Source: Nocardia brevicatena NBRC 12119 (GTDB lineage Bacteria; Actinomycetota; Actinomycetes; Mycobacteriales; Mycobacteriaceae). From it: a stretch of DNA of 64,000 bases. The translations under genes were made by a program, and so were the position numbers. Below are positions 10,397 through 18,398 of this stretch, in pieces. The stretch lies in the NCBI RefSeq assembly GCF_000308495.1, contig NZ_BAFU01000070.1, forward strand, positions 291,015-355,014, given 5' to 3'. The first letter of the stretch is position 1. Every line of letters begins with the position of its first letter. Below the pieces are notes generated by a model. That model saw nothing but the letters and a program-made list of their open reading frames with translations, was not told the DNA's origin and searched no databases.

Positions 10397-11524
10397 GTGA
10401 ATACGCTGGTAATCGTGGGGATTGTGTTGATCGCTATCGGATTGCTGACGTTCGCGATCCTGGTGGTCCGCCATCCCACCCTCGAACGAGAACACATCAC
10501 CGTTGCCGAACTCCAGGCGCGTCTGGCCGACGAGCACTCCGAAGAACGAGATCAGGAACCCGACGCCCCGCCCTCCGGCAACCATCACGAACGAGATACC
10601 GGGTCCGAACCGGAAAAACCCGGAAGCGAAGACTCACCCGGGACCACAGGCGGCGCGCACCGTATCGCAGGCCCCGGATCGCGAGACGCGGAGGCTTCCC
10701 CGCCAACCACGGACGACTCACCGGACGCAGACGGCTCCTCGAGCGCGGATGACTCACCGGGTACGGGCAACTCACCGGACGCAGACGACTCCTCGGACAC
10801 GGGCGACTCACCGGACGCGAACAACTCACCGGACGCGGGCGACTTCCCAGGCGCGGACGATACTCGACGGACAACAGCACCGGACCGGTCGGACAATCCG
10901 GATCCCGAGCCTTTCGAGGCTCCGGACTCCCCCACCGAGAAGTCACCGTCGAGCTATACAGATACAACATCCGCGGACGAGACCGGCACAGAAGGGAACA
11001 CAACCGCCGTCCCGGACAGTGCCGGCAGATCACACCCCGCCAGGCCGACAGCCGAGGCCACATCGGTCACCGACAGCTCGGCCACGACCGGCACCGAACC
11101 CACGGCCGAGACCGAACCTGCGGCCGATACCGAATCTGCGGCCGAGACCGAACCCGCGGCCGAGCAATCCTCCGCTCATATGAAGCGCTCCCGCCGCTCC
11201 GACAAAAAACGCGGTCCGAGAACCACTCCCACCCCCACCCCGCCATCGGACGCTCCGGAGCTCGCCCCCACATCCGATAACACCGAAGACGAGAGCCGCG
11301 AGGGCAATACGGACAACGGTGGTACAGGGAACAAGGACTGCGCGAACACCAACGCGGCCGGTTCTCCCACGCCGAAGCCCGGGCGTGCCCGGCGCTCCCG
11401 CCGCGCGGCCGGCGCCCCCGAAGCCCCCGCGACCACCGAAAGGTCCTCCACTCCGCGCCGGGATTTCCCGCGGCGCTCCTCGGCCTTCACCCGCGTGGCA
11501 CAGCACCGGCAGCCGGACCACTGA
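10397..11524 (+). CDS. Single-pass membrane protein with a long acidic, Ser/Thr/Pro/Asp-rich tail
   Basis: A 375-residue protein of unknown function. One N-terminal helix (NTLVIVGIVLIAIGLLTFAIL) is followed by about 300 residues of low-complexity sequence: first imperfect S-x-D-A-D repeats around residues 100-150, then T-E-P-A-A-E repeats around 235-260, then a basic Arg/Pro-rich end (RRDFPRRSSAFTRVAQHRQ). I chose GTG 10397 because GGAGG lies 5 bases before it; the ATG four codons earlier has none. A CRP-like site lies upstream. It converges on gpgS. It might be a cell-wall spacer or anchor, but nothing in the sequence fixes a role. Confidence 0.7.
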   Translation: MNTLVIVGIVLIAIGLLTFAILVVRHPTLEREHITVAELQARLADEHSEERDQEPDAPPSGNHHERDTGSEPEKPGSEDSPGTTGGAHRIAGPGSRDAEASPPTTDDSPDADGSSSADDSPGTGNSPDADDSSDTGDSPDANNSPDAGDFPGADDTRRTTAPDRSDNPDPEPFEAPDSPTEKSPSSYTDTTSADETGTEGNTTAVPDSAGRSHPARPTAEATSVTDSSATTGTEPTAETEPAADTESAAETEPAAEQSSAHMKRSRRSDKKRGPRTTPTPTPPSDAPELAPTSDNTEDESREGNTDNGGTGNKDCANTNAAGSPTPKPGRARRSRRAAGAPEAPATTERSSTPRRDFPRRSSAFTRVAQHRQPDH

Positions 11525-11621
11525 CCGCCCCTCCCCAAGGCACCCCGACAGTGCACCGCCCGGCGACGACCGGTCCTACGACCGCCGGGTCTCCTCCGTC
11601 CCTACCGGGCCGGCCCCTCCG

Positions 11622-12569
11622 TCAAGCGGCGACCCGGTCCGGCCGGATGGTGTTCATCGGTGGCCGGTCGGCCAGCGAGACCTCCGTACACCGAGCGGTG
11701 AAGACATCCCCTACCACCGGAAACTGGGTCAACGCCGCCCCGGAGTCCCGGACGCCGCTGCGTCCGAGAACGGTGCCCATGATCTGCCTGCTCATTACGC
11801 CCAGATCGGCGAGCGGACGATTGCGGTGGGTACGCACCCCCAGGTTCACCTGGCCGATGGCATCGAGGCCCAGACGATCGTAGGCATCGAGCAGCAGTCC
11901 GATCTCCACCCCGTAGCCGGGGGCGAACGGTACCGCGGTGAGCAGTTCCCGGGTCCCCGCGTATTCCCCGCCGAGCGGTTGCAGCACCACCGACAGCTCC
12001 GGACGCAGGGCCGCCAGCAACGGGCGGGCGACCAGCTCGGTGACCCGGCCGCCGCCGTGCGCGTCCAGTCCGGTCCCGTGCCGAAGCGGTCGGCGATAGT
12101 ACGCCTTGACCAGATGCATATCGTCGATGGTCAGCAGCGGGCCGAGCAGTTTCGGCACGAAGGCCGGATCCGGGTCGATCAGATCGGAGTCGACGAAGGC
12201 CACCAGGTCACCGCTGGTCACCGCCAGTGAGCGCCACAGCACCTCGCCCTTGCCCGGCACCGGCTCCAGTTCGGGTATCGCCTGCTCCCGGGTTATCACC
12301 TGGGCGCCGGCGGCGCGGGCGCGTTCGGCCGTGGCATCGGTGGAACCGGAGTCCAGCACCACCAATTCATCGACCAGACCGCCGAGCAGCGGCCGGATAC
12401 TCGCCACCACCTCGGCGACGGTGTCCTCCTCGTTGAGCGCGGGCAGCACCACCGAGACCGTGCGCCCCGCCTTGGCGGCAACCAGGTCGACCACCGTCCA
12501 GTCCGGTGTGTCCCAGGTATTGGTGGTCGACCACCCGGGGGCCGAATGCTCTGTGTGTAGGAAGCTCAT
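11622..12569 (-). CDS. gpgS: Glucosyl-3-phosphoglycerate synthase GpgS
   Basis: A retaining glycosyltransferase (GT81) that makes glucosyl-3-phosphoglycerate, the first step of methylglucose lipopolysaccharide synthesis. The 315 residues contain VSVVLPALNEEDTVAEVV, VVLDSGSTDAT, the metal-binding DSD motif (AFVDSDLIDPDP) and the C-terminal RNRPLADLGVMSRQI found in Rv1208. The ATG (12569) overlaps the folP2 stop as ATGA, so translation is coupled. Last gene of a four-gene operon; it meets the convergent acidic membrane protein gene 97 bases away. Confidence 0.95.
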   Translation of the reverse strand: MSFLHTEHSAPGWSTTNTWDTPDWTVVDLVAAKAGRTVSVVLPALNEEDTVAEVVASIRPLLGGLVDELVVLDSGSTDATAERARAAGAQVITREQAIPELEPVPGKGEVLWRSLAVTSGDLVAFVDSDLIDPDPAFVPKLLGPLLTIDDMHLVKAYYRRPLRHGTGLDAHGGGRVTELVARPLLAALRPELSVVLQPLGGEYAGTRELLTAVPFAPGYGVEIGLLLDAYDRLGLDAIGQVNLGVRTHRNRPLADLGVMSRQIMGTVLGRSGVRDSGAALTQFPVVGDVFTARCTEVSLADRPPMNTIRPDRVAA

Positions 12570-13486
12570 ACCAGACCTCGCAGAGTTCGTACCGGCGGCC
12601 GGATGCCCTGGATCGCGGCGATCATATCCACGACCCGCCGCGTCTCGGCGACCTCGTGCACGCGAAAGACGCGAGCGCCGGCCGCCGCCGACCACGCAGT
12701 TGCCGCCAATGTGCCCTCCAACCGTTCGGAAAGACCGACACCTAATGTCTCTCCGATGAAATCCTTGTTGGAAAGCGCCATCAAGACAGGCCATCCGGTG
12801 TTTACAAGAACGTCCGCTCCACGCAACAGTTCGAGCCCGTGGTAGGTGTTCTTACCGAAATCGTGCGTCGGATCGATCAGGATCGAATCCCGTCGCACCC
12901 CGGCCGCCGCGGCCGCCTCCGCCGCCCGCACCAGTGTCTCGGTCACCTCGGTCAGCACATCGGCGTAACGGACCCGATGCGGGCGCGTCCGAGGCACGGC
13001 GCCACCGGTGTGGCTGCAGACAATGCCCGCCCGCGTCTCCGCGGCCACCGGCACCAGCTCCGGGTCGGCGCCCGCCCAGGTGTCGTTGATCAGGTCCGCG
13101 CCCTCGCCCACGGCTGCCCGGGCCACCGCCGCCCGCCAGGTGTCGACACTGATCAACAGTTCGGGGTACTTCTCCCGGATGGCCGCGACGAACGGCACCA
13201 CGCGCCGGATCTCCTCCGCGGTATCGACCGTCGCACCGGGCCCGGCCTTCACTCCACCGATATCGACCAGGTCGGCGCCGGAGTCCACGGCCCGGGCCAC
13301 GGCGGCCATGGCGGCCGCGTCGTCGAAGGTGGCGCCCCGGTCGTAGAAGGAGTCGGGAGTGCGGTTCACGATGGCCATGACCAGCGCGCGATCCGTCGCC
13401 ACCGGCCGTCCGCACAGTGTCGGCAACGGCCGGACGGGCTCGAACATGGCTTCGACTGTACCGACGGAAGGCTCGCCTCCGGTCAT
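12566..13486 (-). CDS. folP2: Dihydropteroate synthase homologue FolP2
   Basis: A 306-residue TIM-barrel protein of the DHPS family: LVMAIVNRTPDSFYD, DLVDIGGVKAGPGA, LLISVDTWRAAVA, DLINDTW and ILIDPTHDFGKNTYH are the strand motifs. The second DHPS paralogue of mycobacteria (Rv1207) lacks measurable DHPS activity and is always beside gpgS, as here, so a role in polymethylated glucan synthesis rather than folate is likely (inference). ATG 13486 gives an ATGA overlap with the gene before; MFEPVRP at 13447 is an alternative start. Confidence 0.92.
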   Translation of the reverse strand: MTGGEPSVGTVEAMFEPVRPLPTLCGRPVATDRALVMAIVNRTPDSFYDRGATFDDAAAMAAVARAVDSGADLVDIGGVKAGPGATVDTAEEIRRVVPFVAAIREKYPELLISVDTWRAAVARAAVGEGADLINDTWAGADPELVPVAAETRAGIVCSHTGGAVPRTRPHRVRYADVLTEVTETLVRAAEAAAAAGVRRDSILIDPTHDFGKNTYHGLELLRGADVLVNTGWPVLMALSNKDFIGETLGVGLSERLEGTLAATAWSAAAGARVFRVHEVAETRRVVDMIAAIQGIRPPVRTLRGLV

Positions 13487-14067
13487 CCGCCCGGGGTGCG
13501 CACCGTACCGGCCGCCCGATCCAGGACGGCGAAAGCCGCCGCCGGATCGACGACGACCGTGACCAGATCGAGCGCCTCCCGCGAGACGAAACCCCGATCG
13601 TGCAGCTGCTCCACCCAGGCGAACAGGCCCTTGTAATGTCCGCCGGGATCGAGCACCACCATCGGCTTGCGGTGCACGCCCAGATAGCCGCCGGTCCAGG
13701 TTTCGAAGAACTCCTCCAAGGTGCCGATACCGCCGGGGAGGGTGAGGAACGCGTCGGCGCGATCCTCCATCACCTGCTTGCGCCGGCGCATAGTGTCGGT
13801 GACGACGAGCTCGTCGGCGTCCACATCGGCCACCTCGCGGTGCACCAGGTGTTTCGGGATCACCCCGATGGTGGTGGCCCCGCCCGCGCGGGCAGCGGTC
13901 GCCACCGCGCCCATCATCGACACATGACCCCCGCCGGACACCAGCCGCCAACCGCGCCGGGCGATCTCCGTGCCGACCCGCGCCGCCAACTGCAACTGCT
14001 CGTGATCGGTGGTGCCCGCCGAACAGTAGACGCACACCGCGAAGGAGGCGTCGGTCCCCGCGCTCAC
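13483..14067 (-). CDS. LOG-family (TIGR00730) nucleotide phosphoribohydrolase, short form
   Basis: A 194-residue LOG protein. LOG enzymes cleave ribose-5-phosphate from cytokinin nucleotides or related purine nucleoside monophosphates. Visible motifs are FAVCVYCSAG, LVSGGGHVSMMGAVA and the catalytic LPGGIGTLEEFFE (PGGxGTxxE). The GTG at 14067 (or 14070) overlaps the stop of the preceding LOG gene as GTGA; a much longer open frame to 14709 is the antisense-like extension through that gene and is not real. It resembles Rv1205, whose product makes cytokinins in M. tuberculosis. Confidence 0.9.
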   Translation of the reverse strand: MSAGTDASFAVCVYCSAGTTDHEQLQLAARVGTEIARRGWRLVSGGGHVSMMGAVATAARAGGATTIGVIPKHLVHREVADVDADELVVTDTMRRRKQVMEDRADAFLTLPGGIGTLEEFFETWTGGYLGVHRKPMVVLDPGGHYKGLFAWVEQLHDRGFVSREALDLVTVVVDPAAAFAVLDRAAGTVRTPGG

Positions 14068-15032
14068 CACTCGTCCTCCGTGCCGATCGTTTCCAGCGTG
14101 TTCCGTTCGGCCGCTGCCTGCTCGATGATCCGCACCACATCCTCCACACTGTCGGTGAGATGGAGGAGATCCATATCGAGCCCGCCGATCTTGCCCGAAC
14201 TCAGCAGCGAATCCCGAATCCAGTCGACCAGACCCGCCCAGTACCGGGTGCCGAACAGGATGATCGGGAAACGGGTGATCTTGCGCGTCTGCACCAGTGT
14301 AAGGGCCTCGAACATCTCGTCCAGGGTGCCGTAACCACCCGGCAGACAGATGAACGCCTGCGAATACTTCAAGAACATCGTCTTGCGGACGAAGAAGTAG
14401 CGGAAGTTGATCCCCAGATCGACCCATTCGTTCAGGCTGTGCTCGAACGGCAACTCGATCCCGAGCCCGATCGAGAAACCACCCGCCTCCGACGCACCCC
14501 GATTGGCTGCCTCCATGGCACCCGGCCCGCCACCGGTGATCACGGCGAAACCGGCCCTCGCCAGCGCCGCGCCGATGGCCCGGGCGGCCTGATACTCCGG
14601 ATGGTCGACCGGGGTACGGGCGGAACCGAAAACACTCACCGCATGCGGAACCTCGGCCAACGCCCCGAAACCCTCGACGAATTCCGCCTGGATACGCAAC
14701 ACCCGCCACGGATCGGTATGCACCCAGTCGCTGTCGTCGCGCCGATCCAGCAGATGCTGGTCGGCCGTATCGCCCCCCGCGGGCTTGCGCGCACGGCGAA
14801 GCATGATGGGTCCGCGGAATCTGGCTGACACCCTCGGTTTACCCGAGATCTCTGGATCGGCTGCATCGGTGGACATGAACGCAACGCTACTGTGTCGGGC
14901 CGGGTGATCCGCTCCACGGCCGGGGTGCTCGGCCGTCGAGGAAGGCGCCTCCTCGGCGTTCGGCCGGCCTGAATCTTCACCCGAGTCCTCCGGCCACACC
15001 ATGCCCTCTTCTACGCCGCGATCGTGAGACAC
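14064..15032 (-). CDS. LOG-family (TIGR00730) Rossmann protein, long form
   Basis: First gene of the operon. The core (about residues 115-310) has AVSVFGSARTP, FAVITGGGPGAMEAANRGA and LPGGYGTLDEMFEALTLVQ, the PGGxGTxxE active-site loop. About 100 N-terminal residues are charged and unconserved. The start is uncertain: 15032 gives 322 aa, while ATG 14876 (MSTDAADPEISGKPR) gives 270 aa and fits family length better. Two LOG paralogues in tandem suggest either a heterodimer or two substrates. Divergent from a small monooxygenase gene. Confidence 0.88.
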   Translation of the reverse strand: MSHDRGVEEGMVWPEDSGEDSGRPNAEEAPSSTAEHPGRGADHPARHSSVAFMSTDAADPEISGKPRVSARFRGPIMLRRARKPAGGDTADQHLLDRRDDSDWVHTDPWRVLRIQAEFVEGFGALAEVPHAVSVFGSARTPVDHPEYQAARAIGAALARAGFAVITGGGPGAMEAANRGASEAGGFSIGLGIELPFEHSLNEWVDLGINFRYFFVRKTMFLKYSQAFICLPGGYGTLDEMFEALTLVQTRKITRFPIILFGTRYWAGLVDWIRDSLLSSGKIGGLDMDLLHLTDSVEDVVRIIEQAAAERNTLETIGTEDEW

Positions 15033-15069
15033 TGACCCCTCGGACGATCCGAATGTACGGGAGGGTTCG

Positions 15070-15378
15070 TTGTTCGCGCTTGTGGTGAGGTTCGAACTGA
15101 AAGACGCCGTGGCCGCCGAAGCGTTCGATCAGCTCGTGGAAGAGACCGCCCAGGGCATAGCAGAACACGAACCCGGCACCCTGGTATACGCCACACACAC
15201 CATCGAAGACGCGCCACTCTCGCGTGTGTTCTACGAGGTCTATCGTGACCGGGAAGCATTCGAGGAGCACGAACGGCAGGCACACACCCGTCGATTCCTC
15301 GACCAACGCAGCAACTACGTCGCCGACTTTCGGGTCGAGTTCCTTACCCCGGCAACGGCCAAGGGGCTTCCCGGCTGA
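15070..15378 (+). CDS. Antibiotic biosynthesis monooxygenase (ABM/YgiN-like) domain protein
   Basis: A 102-residue dimeric alpha+beta barrel: LVVRFELKDAVAAEAFDQLV, then GTLVYATH, SRVFYEVYRDREAFEEHERQAHTRRFL, the conserved E-x-Y-x-D-x-x-A-F-x-x-H of the ABM fold. Members oxidise quinols or polyketides without cofactors, or bind haem. The start is TTG with GGGAGGG upstream; a canonical start is absent. Divergent from the LOG operon, so the 37-base gap must hold both promoters. Confidence 0.82.
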   Translation: MFALVVRFELKDAVAAEAFDQLVEETAQGIAEHEPGTLVYATHTIEDAPLSRVFYEVYRDREAFEEHERQAHTRRFLDQRSNYVADFRVEFLTPATAKGLPG

Positions 15379-15379
15379 A

Positions 15380-15775
15380 TCACAGCCGGTCGGTTATGCC
15401 GCACCACACGGCAAAACCGTGCACAGTGTCAACCTTGCGGGTTTCCGCACGCGCCGGCGCCCGCACGGTTTCGTGCACCATCGGGTTGTAGCGGGTCTGC
15501 GCCGGGGCGATCGTTTTCGCTTCGTACAACGCCTCCCATGCCCGCAGCCGGTTTCCTTGCAGTAGATACGCGCGGGACAGCTCGATGTAGTGATGGCCGG
15601 CACGTTCCTTCGGGCCCTGCCGGGATATCGATGGAACGAAGCATTGCGACAGCAGGCGCAGACCCGCTCGACAGCTCGACTCGCCCGAGGCCAGGATCCG
15701 ACCAGCTCCCGCACCACGGTTTGCGAGCGGACGTAGTGAGGCGCGATGCGCTCGGCGTGCAGCGGCGTTGTGTCG
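15380..15775 (-). pseudogene. Degraded C-terminal remnant of an XRE/TPR regulator
   Basis: No intact gene, but minus-strand translation gives recognisable pieces in two frames. From 15774 downwards: TPLHAERIAPHYVRSQTVVR. From about 15660 to the stop at 15380, in another frame: VPSISRQGPKERAGHHYIEL, SRAYLLQGNRLRAWEALYEA and KTIAPAQTRYNPMVHETVRA, ending in WCGI. The second piece is the conserved C-terminal TPR segment of actinobacterial XRE regulators (iPsiS...ER.G.HyIeLARAyLLhG...APqqTRyHPmVRETV). The HTH half is gone. A functional XRE gene of the same broad class stands 1 kb away, so this looks like a decayed duplicate or leftover of an insertion. Confidence 0.6.
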
Positions 15776-15791
15776 CCCCTATCGTCGGATC

Positions 15792-16352
15792 ATGCACAAG
15801 GACGTCTCGGTGCGGGTTGGAACCGCAGCTGATGCCTGGCAATACTTCGACGCCATCTGCGCGCTATATGACAGGACGTTCTCGGCGCCGCCGTTTATCT
15901 GGCCGGACAACGAAGCCGCGCGGCATCGGCGAATGCTCAACGACATGATCGACTCGCCGGGCTTCGGCATTGCACTTGCGGTGTCCGATCAGGACTCGCT
16001 GATCGGATTCGTCTATGGGTCTACGCTTTCGCCGGACGCCGGATGGTGGGACGGCTTCCGACAGCCGGTGCCCGCGGAGGTGATATGCGAATGGCCGGGA
16101 AGGACATTCGCCGTGATCGATCTTGCGGTTGAAGCGTCCAATAGGCGGCGAGGCATCGGCCGTCGTCTATTGGACACGCTGCTCGACAGTCGCCCGGAAC
16201 AGCGCGCAACGCTGGCCGTGCAGCCCCAAGCCGACGGCTCACACGCGTTCTATCACGCGATCGGTGGGTGGCGCCTGGTCGGGCGACAGGACACCCCAGC
16301 GTTCGTGTCTCCAGAATTCGATATCTATATCCGAGAGTTGAAAAGCCCATAG
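15792..16352 (+). CDS. GNAT-family N-acetyltransferase
   Basis: A 186-residue acetyltransferase. VSVRVGTAADAWQYFDAI is the N-terminal beta-alpha motif. The acetyl-CoA loop is DLAVEASNRRRGIGRRLLDTLL (R/Q-x-x-G-x-G/A). The end has ATLAVQPQADGSHAFYHAIGGWRLVG, the motif-B region. The ATG at 15792 (MHKDVSVR) is preferred to an earlier in-frame GTG. Its last 28 bases overlap the convergent XRE gene. Substrate unknown; the neighbourhood suggests an accessory-island gene. Confidence 0.88.
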   Translation: MHKDVSVRVGTAADAWQYFDAICALYDRTFSAPPFIWPDNEAARHRRMLNDMIDSPGFGIALAVSDQDSLIGFVYGSTLSPDAGWWDGFRQPVPAEVICEWPGRTFAVIDLAVEASNRRRGIGRRLLDTLLDSRPEQRATLAVQPQADGSHAFYHAIGGWRLVGRQDTPAFVSPEFDIYIRELKSP

Positions 16353-17671
16353 TCGGCCAACGACTGGTCGAGCTCACGGACGCACAGAGCCCCGGACCAC
16401 GGGTCCAGACCGGATCGCGCCTCGCAGATGATGCTCAGCAGACGATCCGAACGACATGACGCTGCCAACCCGGCCGCGCTGCCGATCGCCTGCGTCGCTC
16501 CATCGATTTCCCGTGCCTCGATGTGAGCACGGGCGAGATCGACATAGGCCAAGGCCCGATTGCGGATGAAACTGCCATCGATCAATGCAAGTGATGACTC
16601 CGCCGCCTGCTGGGCATTGTCTGCGCGCCCGAGCCGGTACATGCAGTCGCTGCGGAACGACAGCAACAACCCGGGGCTATGGAAGTAGGCGACAGAATTT
16701 TCCTCCGTCGGAATGTCATGCAGAGTGCCATCAGCGACATCGAGCGCGGCCAGGCACGCGCCCTGCTGGCCCGCACTCGCGTACGCAAACGCCGCCATGG
16801 CAGCGGCATATGACCGCAGACGTCCGTCATCCACGGACCGCGCCCAGTTCTGCGCGGCCACTGCATGGTCGATACCGGTCCGGGGTGCCCCTCTCCAGGT
16901 CGCGAGGTAACTCAGATTGCACAGCACCAAGGTCACCAGCGCGTCATTGCCCGCTTCATGAGCAGATTCGCGGGCATCCTCGTAACTGGCGTTCGCGGCG
17001 CCGAAGTCACGCAGATCGAACTGCATCCACCCGGCGAGTTGCGCGAGCTTACTGCGGATCGTCAACAACCGCGGCTTCAGTCGATCCGGTGCCTGCTCGA
17101 GTACCGCGGAGGCGATGGCCCGTTGAGTGATCACCATGGGCAGAACGGCATGGGGACCGTACAGGTCGTTCTGTGCCAACGCTATGTCAAACGCATCCTC
17201 GATGTGTCCGATGGTGGCATCGTTGATGCGTTCGGGACGAATCAGCACATCACCGAACTGCTGTCGCTCGTCCGTATCCAGGCCGGCCAGCATTGCGGCA
17301 ATGGCAGGCAGCCCACCTGCAACGCCACCGAATATATGGAGCAATTCCCTTCGGTTCATCTCGACCCACGCTCGCAGTTCGGCATCCAACGGAGAGTGTA
17401 GGCCCCCCGATCGGGGCACGGCAGCAGTTACCGACAGCTCAGACGACGGCCTGGCGCCGTAAAACCGACGCGTCTGCTCCGGACGCAACCCATCCAGCAG
17501 CGTATCCATCACATCCGCAGACCGCGGGCTCAATAGGGCCGTCTCGCCTTGCTGCTCCCATTTTCCGATCGTGCGCACCCCCCGGTTGCATACCGCCGCA
17601 AACTCCTCCTGTGTCAGCCGCATCGCATCGCGCAGCGCACGAACGTCGGCCCCCGTCCATTGCTCGATCAC
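16325..17671 (-). CDS. XRE-family transcriptional regulator with TPR-like C-terminus
   Basis: A 448-residue regulator. Residues 6-60 are the Cro/C1 HTH (VRALRDAMRLTQEEFAAVCN...RTIGKWEQQG). From about residue 130 it is all helical repeats (LAQLAGWMQFDLRDFGAANA, LVLCNLSYLATWRGAPR, ALAYVDLARAHIEAREIDGA), the TPR sensor found in Rgg/PlcR-like and actinobacterial XRE proteins. It is divergent, across 189 bases, from a chain of four tiny overlapping genes and probably controls them. Peptide sensing is typical of such architectures but not shown here. Confidence 0.88.
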   Translation of the reverse strand: MIEQWTGADVRALRDAMRLTQEEFAAVCNRGVRTIGKWEQQGETALLSPRSADVMDTLLDGLRPEQTRRFYGARPSSELSVTAAVPRSGGLHSPLDAELRAWVEMNRRELLHIFGGVAGGLPAIAAMLAGLDTDERQQFGDVLIRPERINDATIGHIEDAFDIALAQNDLYGPHAVLPMVITQRAIASAVLEQAPDRLKPRLLTIRSKLAQLAGWMQFDLRDFGAANASYEDARESAHEAGNDALVTLVLCNLSYLATWRGAPRTGIDHAVAAQNWARSVDDGRLRSYAAAMAAFAYASAGQQGACLAALDVADGTLHDIPTEENSVAYFHSPGLLLSFRSDCMYRLGRADNAQQAAESSLALIDGSFIRNRALAYVDLARAHIEAREIDGATQAIGSAAGLAASCRSDRLLSIICEARSGLDPWSGALCVRELDQSLADYGLFNSRI

Positions 17672-17860
17672 CTTTGCCCCTCAACTCGGCGCGTCGAATA
17701 CCGACAGAGTAGGACCAAAGTGCCTGTCACGTACCTGTATTCACCATCGCCGGCAACCGATCCTGGATGTGGCCCCCGATGGCCGATGGGTGCCGTGCCT
17801 CTCACCGACCCCGCGCCGTCAAGCCACTACACAACACACCCACAACACACCGAGGTCTCC

Positions 17861-18082
17861 ATGACAGAGATCCAAGACCCGGTCGCCGAGATGCGGTCGG
17901 GCATATGGGCGCCGAATTGGCCGCATGAAGCACCAGAGGTCCCGTTCAACCGGTTCGAGGCCCACGCGGCCATGCAGGCCCATATCGACTGCGATGTCCT
18001 GGCCTGCGCACGCAAACGCGCCGCTTGGCGAACCCTCGTCGATATGGGCGAGATCGTCCCGGATACCGGGAGGATGCGATGA
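17861..18082 (+). CDS. Small protein 1 of an XRE-linked overlapping cassette
   Basis: A 73-residue protein of unknown function, MTEIQDPVAEMRSGI.... It is acidic at the N-terminus and has one Cys pair (CDVLAC). The ATG follows an unclear ribosome site (GAGGTCTCC). Its stop overlaps the next gene as ATGA. I find no known domain. It is the first gene after the divergent promoter shared with the XRE regulator. Confidence 0.6.
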   Translation: MTEIQDPVAEMRSGIWAPNWPHEAPEVPFNRFEAHAAMQAHIDCDVLACARKRAAWRTLVDMGEIVPDTGRMR

Positions 18083-18252
18083 TCGCCGCGGCCTCCGCCG
18101 ATCTGGTCAACCGGTGGCGGATGGAGAAGTGCCACGACCACATCGCCCCGGCCGGTATCGAGCACGCGCGGTTTCTGCTGTCCTTCCACGCCGGACACGG
18201 CTGCTGCCGCTTTCTCGACGGTCTCGCCTACACGTCGGCGGTGATGGAATGA
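18079..18252 (+). CDS. Small protein 2 of the cassette (His/Cys-rich)
   Basis: A 57-residue protein rich in His and Cys: EKCHDHIAPAGIEHARFLLS followed by FHAGHGCCRF. The spacing of C-x-D-H and H-x-G-H-x-C-C could bind a metal (inference). Both ends overlap neighbours by 4 bases (ATGA), so it is translated only by coupling. No homologue recognised. Confidence 0.6.
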   Translation: MIAAASADLVNRWRMEKCHDHIAPAGIEHARFLLSFHAGHGCCRFLDGLAYTSAVME

Positions 18253-18398
18253 CACTGCCCCAACGATTCCCACTCGACGAGCAGGTCATGGGCCGCGTGT
18301 CGTTCCTGCCGTATGTGCCGCACACCGTCATCCTGGCCCGTGTCATCGACCATCTGCGCGCCCTGGACAACACTTCCGACCCGTTGGAGGCCCGGTGA
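18249..18398 (+). CDS. Small protein 3 of the cassette
   Basis: A 49-residue protein (MTLPQRFPLDEQVMGRVSFL...). It has a possible amphipathic helix near its end (TVILARVIDHLRALD). It begins inside the stop of small protein 2 (ATGA) and its own stop overlaps the GTG of the next gene (GTGA). Function unknown; support comes from the overlap chain and normal codon use. Confidence 0.55.
   Translation: MTLPQRFPLDEQVMGRVSFLPYVPHTVILARVIDHLRALDNTSDPLEAR

Noticed and set aside
13483-14709. Long minus frame ending in the second LOG gene
   Set aside because: The first 200 residues overlap the other LOG gene out of frame and carry no motif; the GTG at 14067 gives the proper protein.
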